64,000 nt of DNA, from assembly GCA_023392595.1 (NCBI GenBank), contig JAEVYU010000085.1, positions 1 to 64,000 of the forward strand. Direction: 5' to 3'. Each line of letters opens with the position of its first letter. Within the stretch, counting starts at the first letter, position 1. Shown here piece by piece: positions 17,681 through 24,257 of the stretch. A program made the translations under genes and the position numbers. This stretch comes from Bacillota bacterium (GTDB lineage: Bacteria; Bacillota; UBA4882; UBA8346). The notes under the pieces are model-generated. The model saw nothing but the letters and a program-made list of their open reading frames with translations. It was not told where the DNA came from and did no database searches.

Positions 17681-19032
17681 CCGTTTCCACCTTCAGCGTT
17701 CTGCGTAAAGTTTTGGCGTAAAGCATTATTACTTAAAGCAGCATTATTGCTTAAAGCATTATTGCTTAAACTTCTGCGAAAGCTTTTGCTTAAACAGCGG
17801 TAATAAATCCCGGCTTCTTTGCCGGATGCCGTTTCTTTAATGCCATATAAACAGCGGTTCAGTATGAAACCGGTCACTTTCCGCATTTCGTTGGCAATCA
17901 TCTTTCTATCGGCGGCCTCAAGGGCTTTTACCTTATCCAGGGCGCTGTTGATTTTATGGTCCACCCCTTCACGGACTGTCTTTTCAATTTGGCGGATGAA
18001 AGGGGCCAACTCACGGGACTGATACCACCTTTGAAACTCCCTCAACTGTTGATCAAGGATTTTTTCCGCTTTCATCGCATCCAACGCGCACTTTTGCCAA
18101 TCCTCGCGGATACTTCCGCCGATCGTATCGATATTAAAATAGCGGACTCCCGGAAGCAGGCTGATTTTTTCGTCCATATCCCGGGGCACCGCCAAATCGA
18201 TAAAAGTTCGCCTTTTTGCCGTAATCAGCGTCCCGGCTAATTCCTCGCAGGTAATGGTATAGTGGGGACTGGCCGTCATGCTGAAGACCAGATCCGCGCG
18301 GTCCATATATTCATAACGCCGCTCGTAGGCGACGGCCTCAACTTGGGGACGGCCGTCAGCAATGGCAAGAACCTTGCCGAGCTTGCGTCCAGCCAAATAG
18401 ACACGGCCTATTTTCCGTGAAAACAAACGATTAACGGTTAAAGCGCTCATTTCACCCGAACCGATGATCAATGCCGTTTGATGGGCCAATCCTTCACCGC
18501 TGAGCTCCCAAACCTTGTCTACCGCAACTGTGGCCGCGGAAATAGGCTGCTGGCCAAAGCAAGCTTGACTTTTGACCAATTTTGCCCCGGTCACGGCATT
18601 TCGAAACAAGGTATTCAACACCGCCCGACTGGTTCCGGCGGCCAAAGCCGTTTGGTGAGCCTTTTTTACCTGGCCCAGGATTTGATCTTCTCCGAAAACC
18701 AGGGAATCCAAGCCGCAGGCCACCCGGAAAAGATGGCGAACCGCTTCAACACCCTGATAAATATAAAAATATTTGCGCAACCCGGCGGTTTCCAATTTTT
18801 TATATTCACACATGGCATCTTCCAAAACTGAGCCGTCCAATCCAAAGCCACCCTTGGAAAGATACAGTTCCGTCCGGTTGCAGGTGGAAAGCAAGACCCA
18901 TTCATCTGCCGCCCGCTGCCGTTTTAAAAAGTCCAGAAACTCCTGGTGTTCCTCCTGGGATAACTGGAATTTCTCCCTGATTTCCAGCGGCGCCGAACGA
19001 AAGTTGATGCCGATGACCTCAATATTCACCAT
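17677..19032 (-). CDS. hemA: glutamyl-tRNA reductase with repeat tail
   Basis: This 451-residue NADPH enzyme reduces glutamyl-tRNA(Glu) to glutamate-1-semialdehyde, the first committed step of tetrapyrrole synthesis. GINFRSAPLEIREKF is at the N-terminus, the catalytic cysteine is in LLSTCNRTELYL (about C51), GEDQILGQVK is near 115 and the NADPH site ALIIGSGEMSALTV near 190. The dimerisation domain follows from about 310. The last 35 residues are unusual: a low-complexity tail with three LSNNA units. The gene lies between cbiG (14-base overlap) and cbiH, making haem-type C5 synthesis part of the B12 operon. Confidence 0.95.
   Translation of the reverse strand: MVNIEVIGINFRSAPLEIREKFQLSQEEHQEFLDFLKRQRAADEWVLLSTCNRTELYLSKGGFGLDGSVLEDAMCEYKKLETAGLRKYFYIYQGVEAVRHLFRVACGLDSLVFGEDQILGQVKKAHQTALAAGTSRAVLNTLFRNAVTGAKLVKSQACFGQQPISAATVAVDKVWELSGEGLAHQTALIIGSGEMSALTVNRLFSRKIGRVYLAGRKLGKVLAIADGRPQVEAVAYERRYEYMDRADLVFSMTASPHYTITCEELAGTLITAKRRTFIDLAVPRDMDEKISLLPGVRYFNIDTIGGSIREDWQKCALDAMKAEKILDQQLREFQRWYQSRELAPFIRQIEKTVREGVDHKINSALDKVKALEAADRKMIANEMRKVTGFILNRCLYGIKETASGKEAGIYYRCLSKSFRRSLSNNALSNNAALSNNALRQNFTQNAEGGNG
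17723..17770 (-). repeat. 15-bp in-frame repeats in the 3' end of hemA
   Basis: Three copies of a 15-base unit (gcattattgcttaaa on the plus strand; one copy with a single change) occur at 17723-17737, 17741-17755 and 17756-17770, separated by a 3-base insertion. They encode LSNNA units in the GluTR C-terminal tail. The unit is a multiple of three, so copy-number change would lengthen the tail without a frameshift. Confidence 0.9.
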
Positions 19033-20074
19033 TGAAATGAAACTCCCTTTCTTCCTCGGTCAAGGCTAAAGTGATCCCCGGGTAAACTGTCTTACCGCAA
19101 ATCAGCCGGGCATGATTTCCGCCTAACAAGGCACAAGCTTCCGCTACATTTCCCACCCCAACCGTTTGTTTTACAAAAGCCGAACTTGAAAGTCCGGATT
19201 GGATGGGCGCCAGTTCGTCCACGGAAAGGGTTTGAAAAGCCAACCCATGCCGGTGGCAGTATTCTACAATCCCGGTTTCATTGGCCTTTAATTCGATGGA
19301 TACCAGCCTTTTCAGGGACAGAAAACTGCGACGGCATTTTTGCAGAAATTCATCCACCGCAGCGGCGACGGCAACCACCGTAGTTCCCTTTTTACAGCCG
19401 ATACCTAAGATCAAATTCTTCGGCCGGATAAAAAGCACTTGCGGAGCTCTTGGCTGATTTTCCAAGTCATTATCCAAAACGACCGCCCACTTCCCAGGTT
19501 GGCCGGGAGTAACACCCGGGTGAACCTGGGGCGGCCACTTTCCCGATAGCCGGTAAGGAGTGTATAAATCGACCGTTTCGCCATTAACCAGCGCCGCGCT
19601 AACCGTTTTCAGCATGGATTCATTTTCGATGACACACTCATTTTCCCTAGCGAAAAGATCGAACGCCACCACTTGGTTAAGGTCGGTAGCTGTGGTAATC
19701 ACAGCCTCGCCGCCGATCACCGAGGCGATTTGTCGCGCCAATTGATTGGCGCCGCCGTAATGACCCGACAGCAGACTGATCACATGCTTGCCCTTTTCAT
19801 CAACCACCACTACCGCGGGGTCAACCTTTTTATTTTGTAAATAAGGCGCGATACTCCGAACCACAATCCCGCAAGCCATGATGAAAATAATCCCCTCATA
19901 CTTTTCAAAAAGCCTCCCCACCAAAGCGCTGAACTTTCCGTGGGTAAACCCGAGGGCGGCGAAAGGTTCTTCGTAATCGTCCCGGTTCGTAAACGAGTCG
20001 ACTGTCATCTTTTCGGCAATTTCAGCGGCAACGGCGGCTCCGCTTTTGGTTAATGACACCACGGCCAGGCGCAT
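19019..20074 (-). CDS. cbiG: cobalt-precorrin-5A hydrolase CbiG
   Basis: This 351-residue protein opens the lactone ring of cobalt-precorrin-5A with loss of acetaldehyde. The N-terminal domain has VVSLTKSGAAVAAEI, the central region IIFIMACGIVVRSIAPYL and the conserved VVVDEKGKHVISLLSGHYGGAN near 95-115. The C-terminal domain has LILGIGCKKGTT near 230 and VGVGNVAEACALL near 320. All match CbiG. The start has GGAG nine bases upstream. It ends within the start of hemA (14-base overlap), so expression is coupled. Confidence 0.95.
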   Translation of the reverse strand: MRLAVVSLTKSGAAVAAEIAEKMTVDSFTNRDDYEEPFAALGFTHGKFSALVGRLFEKYEGIIFIMACGIVVRSIAPYLQNKKVDPAVVVVDEKGKHVISLLSGHYGGANQLARQIASVIGGEAVITTATDLNQVVAFDLFARENECVIENESMLKTVSAALVNGETVDLYTPYRLSGKWPPQVHPGVTPGQPGKWAVVLDNDLENQPRAPQVLFIRPKNLILGIGCKKGTTVVAVAAAVDEFLQKCRRSFLSLKRLVSIELKANETGIVEYCHRHGLAFQTLSVDELAPIQSGLSSSAFVKQTVGVGNVAEACALLGGNHARLICGKTVYPGITLALTEEEREFHFNGEY

Positions 20075-20096
20075 CCTCCGGCACTCCTTCCCTTAG

Positions 20097-20846
20097 CTAC
20101 GAATCCTTCCGGTATCCATGACTGAAATTGGGATCGTACAATTTGGACAATTGATATTCAGAACCCAAGAAATTACCTACCATCAACAAGGCGGTCCTGG
20201 TAATATTCTCTTGACGGACCGCCCCGACAATGGTATCCAAGACGCCGCGGATTATTTTTTCTTCGGGCCAGGAAGCCTTATAAACCACAGCCGCCGGAGT
20301 TTCCGGCGGATAATATTTCATTAACTTCTCTGCCAACTCCTCCATTTGCTGAATGCTTAAAAACACAACCATACTGGTTTGATGGGCAGCCAAAGACTCT
20401 ATGCTTTCGCTTTCTGGGACTAAAGTCCGGCCCGCCATCCGGGTCAAAATGACCGTTTGGGAAACTCCGGGTAAAGTATATTCGGTCTTTAAGGCCGCAG
20501 CCGCCGCAAAAAACGAGCTGACTCCGGGCACAACTTCGTAGGGAATATTCCGCCCGGCCAAAGCATCCATCTGTTCGCGCACAGCTCCGAATAACGACGG
20601 ATCGCCGGTATGCAACCGGACAATCTCTTCACCCATCCCAAAACCGGCTTCCATCACCGCGATCACCTCGGCCAAAGTCATCCCGGCGCTGTCATAAATC
20701 TTACATCCCGGCTTAACGTTTTCCAGTAAGGCGGGGTTGACGAGCGAACCCGTATAAATTATCAGATCGGCGCGTTCCAGTAAACATTTTCCTTTGACCG
20801 TAATCAATTCCGGGTCTCCCGGACCGGCCCCGACAAAGTAAATCAT
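20097..20846 (-). CDS. cbiF: cobalt-precorrin-4 C11-methyltransferase
   Basis: This 249-residue SAM-dependent methylase adds the C11 methyl. IYFVGAGPGDPELITVKG opens the protein, YTGSLVNPALL near 35 and RLHTGDPSLFGAVREQM near 80 are CbiF/CobM-specific, and PGVSSFFAAAAAL near 108 with TRMAGRT near 135 complete the pattern. The start ATG follows GGAG by eight bases. It lies 114 bases after cbiET, the longest gap inside the operon, and that gap holds an inverted repeat. Confidence 0.95.
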   Translation of the reverse strand: MIYFVGAGPGDPELITVKGKCLLERADLIIYTGSLVNPALLENVKPGCKIYDSAGMTLAEVIAVMEAGFGMGEEIVRLHTGDPSLFGAVREQMDALAGRNIPYEVVPGVSSFFAAAAALKTEYTLPGVSQTVILTRMAGRTLVPESESIESLAAHQTSMVVFLSIQQMEELAEKLMKYYPPETPAAVVYKASWPEEKIIRGVLDTIVGAVRQENITRTALLMVGNFLGSEYQLSKLYDPNFSHGYRKDS

Positions 20847-20906
20847 TTCCCAAACTCCTTTTCCGTCTCTCCTAAAGGGTCTGTTGCAAAATAAGATTTA
20901 TCGATA

Positions 20907-20962
20907 GAGAAATACAATATATAAAGCTTTGCCAATTATTTATGCTACATATTGTATTTCTC
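20907..20962. repeat. 14-bp perfect inverted repeat between cbiET and cbiF
   Basis: GAGAAATACAATAT at 20907-20920 is matched by its exact reverse complement at 20949-20962, with a 28-base AT-rich loop. The right arm runs into the cbiET stop codon. As RNA it would form a stable hairpin in the one sizeable gap of the operon. There is no U tract, so a processing or stability element, or a relic of a small mobile repeat, is more likely than a terminator. Confidence 0.85.
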
Positions 20963-22208
20963 ATTGATTGTAATCACTTTTACAACCGCCTCTTTCGAAG
21001 ACGGCGCTAATAATATAAATCGGGTTTTGCGCTTGCAATAGATGTTTTTCTCCTGCTTTTTTGCCCCGCGCAACCGATAAATGCGTAACTTCAATGGAAC
21101 CGAACCCGTGATCCGCAAGGCCGGTCAAAGCCTCATGGCAAGATTCGACGGTAACCGCATTGATAACCACCCGCAACGGTTTATGAAACCGGGATAACCG
21201 CTCCAAAATCGGCATCATTCTGCCGCCGCTCCCTCCGATAAAGACCCGGTCGGGCTCAAGCAAACCTTCAAACGCCTCGGGAGCCTCCCCCGCTACGGTT
21301 TGCAGGTTAACAGCGCCAAAGAAGACGGCATTTTGGGCGATGAGATCCAAGGCCTCCGGCGCTTTCTCCACGGCGTATACCAGTCCTTCCCGGCATTGTA
21401 AGGCGCATTCAACCGCCACGGATCCAGTGCCAGCGCCGATATCATAAAGGCAATGCCCGGGCTGGAGTCTTAATTTAGCCAACGACAGGGCCCGTACTTC
21501 CATTTTCGTCATGGGAACATCGCCGCGGATGAACAAGTCATCGGGAACCCCCGGAGTCTGAAAAGGCCATGGCGGGCTTTGGGGCTCCGTCACTTCCACC
21601 AGCATCAGGGAAAGACCCTCAAAATCCTGCCGGCTGATATCGCCGACATTGCCATGGATTAACCTTTCATGGGAATAGGAGAGGTTCTCCCCCACCCACA
21701 CCCGGGCTTTGGTAAATCCTTGGCGGAGAAGGTTTTGGCAAATCACTGCCGGAGTGAATTTTCCGCCCGTAAAGACGCAAACCCGGCGACGTCGCAGCAA
21801 TTGCGGCAGAATATCCCCGGCTTCTTTCCCATGCAAGCTGATGATGGACCAATCATTCCAAGCCATTCCCAATTTGGCGGCCATATATTGCAAAGAACTG
21901 ATACCCGGGATCACTTGAACGGGACAGTCCGGCAACCTGGTTTGAACCGTTTGCGCCATGCTGAACAGTCCAGGGTCTCCGGTAACCAGGACAGCGATAC
22001 TTTTTTGTAAATAATGAGCTGCTACATAACGGCAGATCCAATCGAGGTTGTCCGCAATTTCAATTTTTTCACCGCACCCGTCCGGAAACAAGGACAGGTT
22101 TCGGGCGCCGCCGATCAACACCTGACACCCAGCGATCACTTCCCGGGCGGCGGAAGTCAGATAATCGGGATGGCCCGGACCAACCCCCACGATATAAACG
22201 CCGCTCAT
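20961..22208 (-). CDS. cbiET: cobalt-precorrin-7 C5/C15-methyltransferase, decarboxylating (CbiE-CbiT fusion)
   Basis: This 415-residue fusion combines CbiE (C5 methylation) and CbiT (C15 methylation and decarboxylation). Residues 1-210 are the CbiE methylase: VYIVGVGPGHPDYLT, VLVTGDPGLFSMAQTV near 70 and IPGISSLQYMAAKL near 100. Residues from about 225 are CbiT, a class I methyltransferase with GVPDDLFIRGDVPMTKMEVR and the SAM loop LYDIGAGTGSVAVE near 260, then VFIGGSGGRM near 320. The ATG overlaps the cbiD stop (ATGA) and follows AAGGAG. Confidence 0.95.
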   Translation of the reverse strand: MSGVYIVGVGPGHPDYLTSAAREVIAGCQVLIGGARNLSLFPDGCGEKIEIADNLDWICRYVAAHYLQKSIAVLVTGDPGLFSMAQTVQTRLPDCPVQVIPGISSLQYMAAKLGMAWNDWSIISLHGKEAGDILPQLLRRRRVCVFTGGKFTPAVICQNLLRQGFTKARVWVGENLSYSHERLIHGNVGDISRQDFEGLSLMLVEVTEPQSPPWPFQTPGVPDDLFIRGDVPMTKMEVRALSLAKLRLQPGHCLYDIGAGTGSVAVECALQCREGLVYAVEKAPEALDLIAQNAVFFGAVNLQTVAGEAPEAFEGLLEPDRVFIGGSGGRMMPILERLSRFHKPLRVVINAVTVESCHEALTGLADHGFGSIEVTHLSVARGKKAGEKHLLQAQNPIYIISAVFERGGCKSDYNQ

Positions 22209-23323
22209 GCTTTCAACTCCTTGATCATTTTCTCCGCCGCTCCGTCCATCGCCAGCAAATGGTCGGCGCCATTGAACAAAACCGCGCCGATTTCGATTTC
22301 TTGGCGCACATATTCTTGGCAGCGCCTGACAACCCTGGCGGCGATTTGCGGGAAAATTTGCACCCCAAAACGCTCCATGACTTCAACTGCGCCTTCTGTG
22401 GTGGGACATTCATAAATTTTTTCCACCACCTCTTGGGGAGCCCCGGCTAATGCGGCATATGCGCAAAGAATTTCGGCTCTGGCATCCGCCACCCGGCTGT
22501 GGGTTTGAAAGATGCCCGCCGCCACCTTCACCAATTTCCCCAAGTGGCCGACGATTAGAACTTCTTTAAAGCCGTATTCCAAGGCTTTATCCAGCATAAA
22601 GCCCAAATAATTCCCAATTTTCACTACATATTCACCATGAACGCCCAAGTTTTGCCGGGCGAAAACTTCGCCATAATTGCCAAATACAAAGAGGGCTTGC
22701 GTCAACCCTCCGGAACCCATCACACTCAATTTTAAGGCCAATGACTCTTTAAGAGCCTCTTGGGACATGGGTTCGACAATTCCCGTGGTACCCAAAATGG
22801 AAATGCCTCCAACGATTCCCAGTTTCGCGTTGAAGGTCTTTCCAGCCCTCTCCTCACCGCCGGGTGCACTTAAAACGATCAAAGCGCCCTTATCTGGTGG
22901 AAGTACACGCCGTACCTCCGTTTCAATCATCTGTAGCGGCACCGGATTAATGGCCGGCCGGCCCACCGGGATTTTCAGTCCCGGCAAAGTCACCCAGCCG
23001 ATGCCTTCACCGGCCTCAATCAACACTTGCTTATCTTCCGTCAAGCAGACTTTTGCGAAAATCTTCATCCCATCCGTAACGTCCGGGTCATCGCCGGCAT
23101 CTTTTATAATGGAACAACTGGCAATCGCGCCCTCGCGCCGGCAATCGGACACCGGTAAAGTTAACTGCCGCCCGCCCGGAGTATCAATGACTACCTGAGC
23201 AAGGGCTGTCCCGGTGCATAAGAAGTAAACCGCCGCTTTGGCCGCACCCGCCGCGCAGGAACCGGTGGTATATCCTTTACGAAGTTTTTTCCCCGTTCCG
23301 GCCTCATAGCAAAAATCATTCAT
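22205..23323 (-). CDS. cbiD: cobalt-precorrin-5B C1-methyltransferase CbiD
   Basis: This 372-residue methyltransferase carries out C1 methylation and is specific to the anaerobic pathway. LRKGYTTGSCAAGAAKAAV near residue 14 is the CbiD signature, and VSDCRREGAIASCSIIKDAGDDPDVTDG is split into its usual blocks near 55-80. GEGIGWVTLPGL near 100 and GNYLGFMLDKALEYGFKEVLIVGHLGK near 240-265 also fit. The true ATG at 23323 overlaps the cbiC stop by eight bases. The frame stays open further upstream but that part is antisense to nothing conserved. Confidence 0.95.
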   Translation of the reverse strand: MNDFCYEAGTGKKLRKGYTTGSCAAGAAKAAVYFLCTGTALAQVVIDTPGGRQLTLPVSDCRREGAIASCSIIKDAGDDPDVTDGMKIFAKVCLTEDKQVLIEAGEGIGWVTLPGLKIPVGRPAINPVPLQMIETEVRRVLPPDKGALIVLSAPGGEERAGKTFNAKLGIVGGISILGTTGIVEPMSQEALKESLALKLSVMGSGGLTQALFVFGNYGEVFARQNLGVHGEYVVKIGNYLGFMLDKALEYGFKEVLIVGHLGKLVKVAAGIFQTHSRVADARAEILCAYAALAGAPQEVVEKIYECPTTEGAVEVMERFGVQIFPQIAARVVRRCQEYVRQEIEIGAVLFNGADHLLAMDGAAEKMIKELKA

Positions 23324-23951
23324 TCTTCGCCATATACAGCAATGCGTTGACCATAGCCGCCGCCACATTGCTTCCTCCCTTACGGCCCATCGCGATAATA
23401 TAGGGGACCGGTTTCCTTTTCAACAATTCCTTAGCTTCCACCACGTTGACAAAACCCACCGGCACACCAATCACCAACTCTGGTTGGACTTTCCCCTCAT
23501 CGATCAATTCACAAAGCCTGATCAATGCCGTAGGCGCATTGCCGATGGCAAAAATCTTGCAGTGAGAGTCCGTCACGGCTTGATCCATACATAAGGCGGC
23601 ACGGGTTACTCCCAAATCCTTGGCTCTTTGGGCAATGTCCGCCTTATCCATAAAACAGCGGACCTCTCCTCCAAAAGTTGTCAAAACCTTCTTATTGATC
23701 CCCGCTTCCGCCATCCGGGTATCGGTAACGATGCAAGAGCCTTTTTTTAAGGCGGCAATTCCTTGTTGAACCGCATTCTCGCTAAAAATGAGCGAATCGG
23801 CGTACTCAAGATCGGCGGTGGTATGAATCACCCGTTTTACCACAGGTTCCTGCCAGAGGTCAAAATTTCTTTCCCCCAACAATTCCCCGATGATCTTGAA
23901 ACTTTCTTTTTCAATGTCGGCCGGTTTGGTCCAGCAAATATCCTTCAACAT
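23316..23951 (-). CDS. cbiC: cobalt-precorrin-8 methylmutase CbiC
   Basis: This 211-residue enzyme moves the C11 methyl to C12, giving cobyrinic acid. Motifs are VIHTTADLEYADSL near 45, IVTDTRMAEAGINK near 75 and the C-terminal VIGVPVGFVNVVEAKE with MGRKGGSNVAAAMVNALL, the substrate-binding end of CbiC/CobH. It is the first gene of the long cobalamin operon, after a riboswitch and an intrinsic terminator. AAAGGA lies twelve bases before the ATG. Confidence 0.95.
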   Translation of the reverse strand: MLKDICWTKPADIEKESFKIIGELLGERNFDLWQEPVVKRVIHTTADLEYADSLIFSENAVQQGIAALKKGSCIVTDTRMAEAGINKKVLTTFGGEVRCFMDKADIAQRAKDLGVTRAALCMDQAVTDSHCKIFAIGNAPTALIRLCELIDEGKVQPELVIGVPVGFVNVVEAKELLKRKPVPYIIAMGRKGGSNVAAAMVNALLYMAKNE

Positions 23952-23971
23952 CCAAATATTGGTTCCTTTTA

Positions 23972-24006
23972 TAAAAAATAAAACCCTTTAAGTAGCAAAA
24001 GGGTTT
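23972..24006 (-). terminator. intrinsic terminator between cobalamin riboswitch and cbiC
   Basis: On the minus strand AAACCCTTT and AAAGGGTTT form a nine-pair stem around an eight-base loop and are followed by TATTTTTT. It sits between the cobalamin aptamer and cbiC, so it is the likely expression platform: B12 binding would favour termination. Confidence 0.9.
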
Positions 24007-24029
24007 TTGATTGCATTAATTCCTCTTGA

Positions 24030-24215
24030 CTCCCATCGCTCGTAGGTATCAAATGAACATCTATGGCAGGTATTCTGGCTCTGGTTCATTGTTATTCCCG
24101 TCTTCCCCGGTTAAGAGTGACATTTCGAGAATAACTCCCCATTACAGCGGCGGGACCGCGTGGGATTTCCACCCGACTTCCATTGGCAATAGATAGTATT
24201 CAATTTATGTTTTAT
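24030..24215 (-). promoter_or_regulatory. cobalamin riboswitch upstream of the cbiC-cobO operon
   Basis: Minus-strand landmarks are GGAAGTCGGGTGGAAATCCC, CGCGGTCCCGCCGCTGTAA, and CCAGAATACCTGCC near the 3' side. The same CCTACGAGCGATRGGGAG element found after the cbiK riboswitch follows. An intrinsic terminator lies downstream. The 5' boundary is set by the promoter just upstream. Confidence 0.92.
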
Positions 24216-24221
24216 ATCCTA

Positions 24222-24250
24222 ACTATAATATGAATCGTGCCAAATGTCAA
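24222..24250 (-). promoter_or_regulatory. sigma-A-type promoter of the cobalamin operon
   Basis: TTGACA (24250-24245) and TATAGT (24227-24222) are separated by exactly 17 bases on the minus strand. Initiation would fall near 24215, directly at the start of the riboswitch. Confidence 0.85.
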
Positions 24251-24257
24251 AAAAATA

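Noticed and set aside
20878..20892. Insertion-sequence end resembling IS6-family GGTCTGTTGCAAA
   Set aside because: Only one short match, no partner inverted repeat and no transposase remnants.
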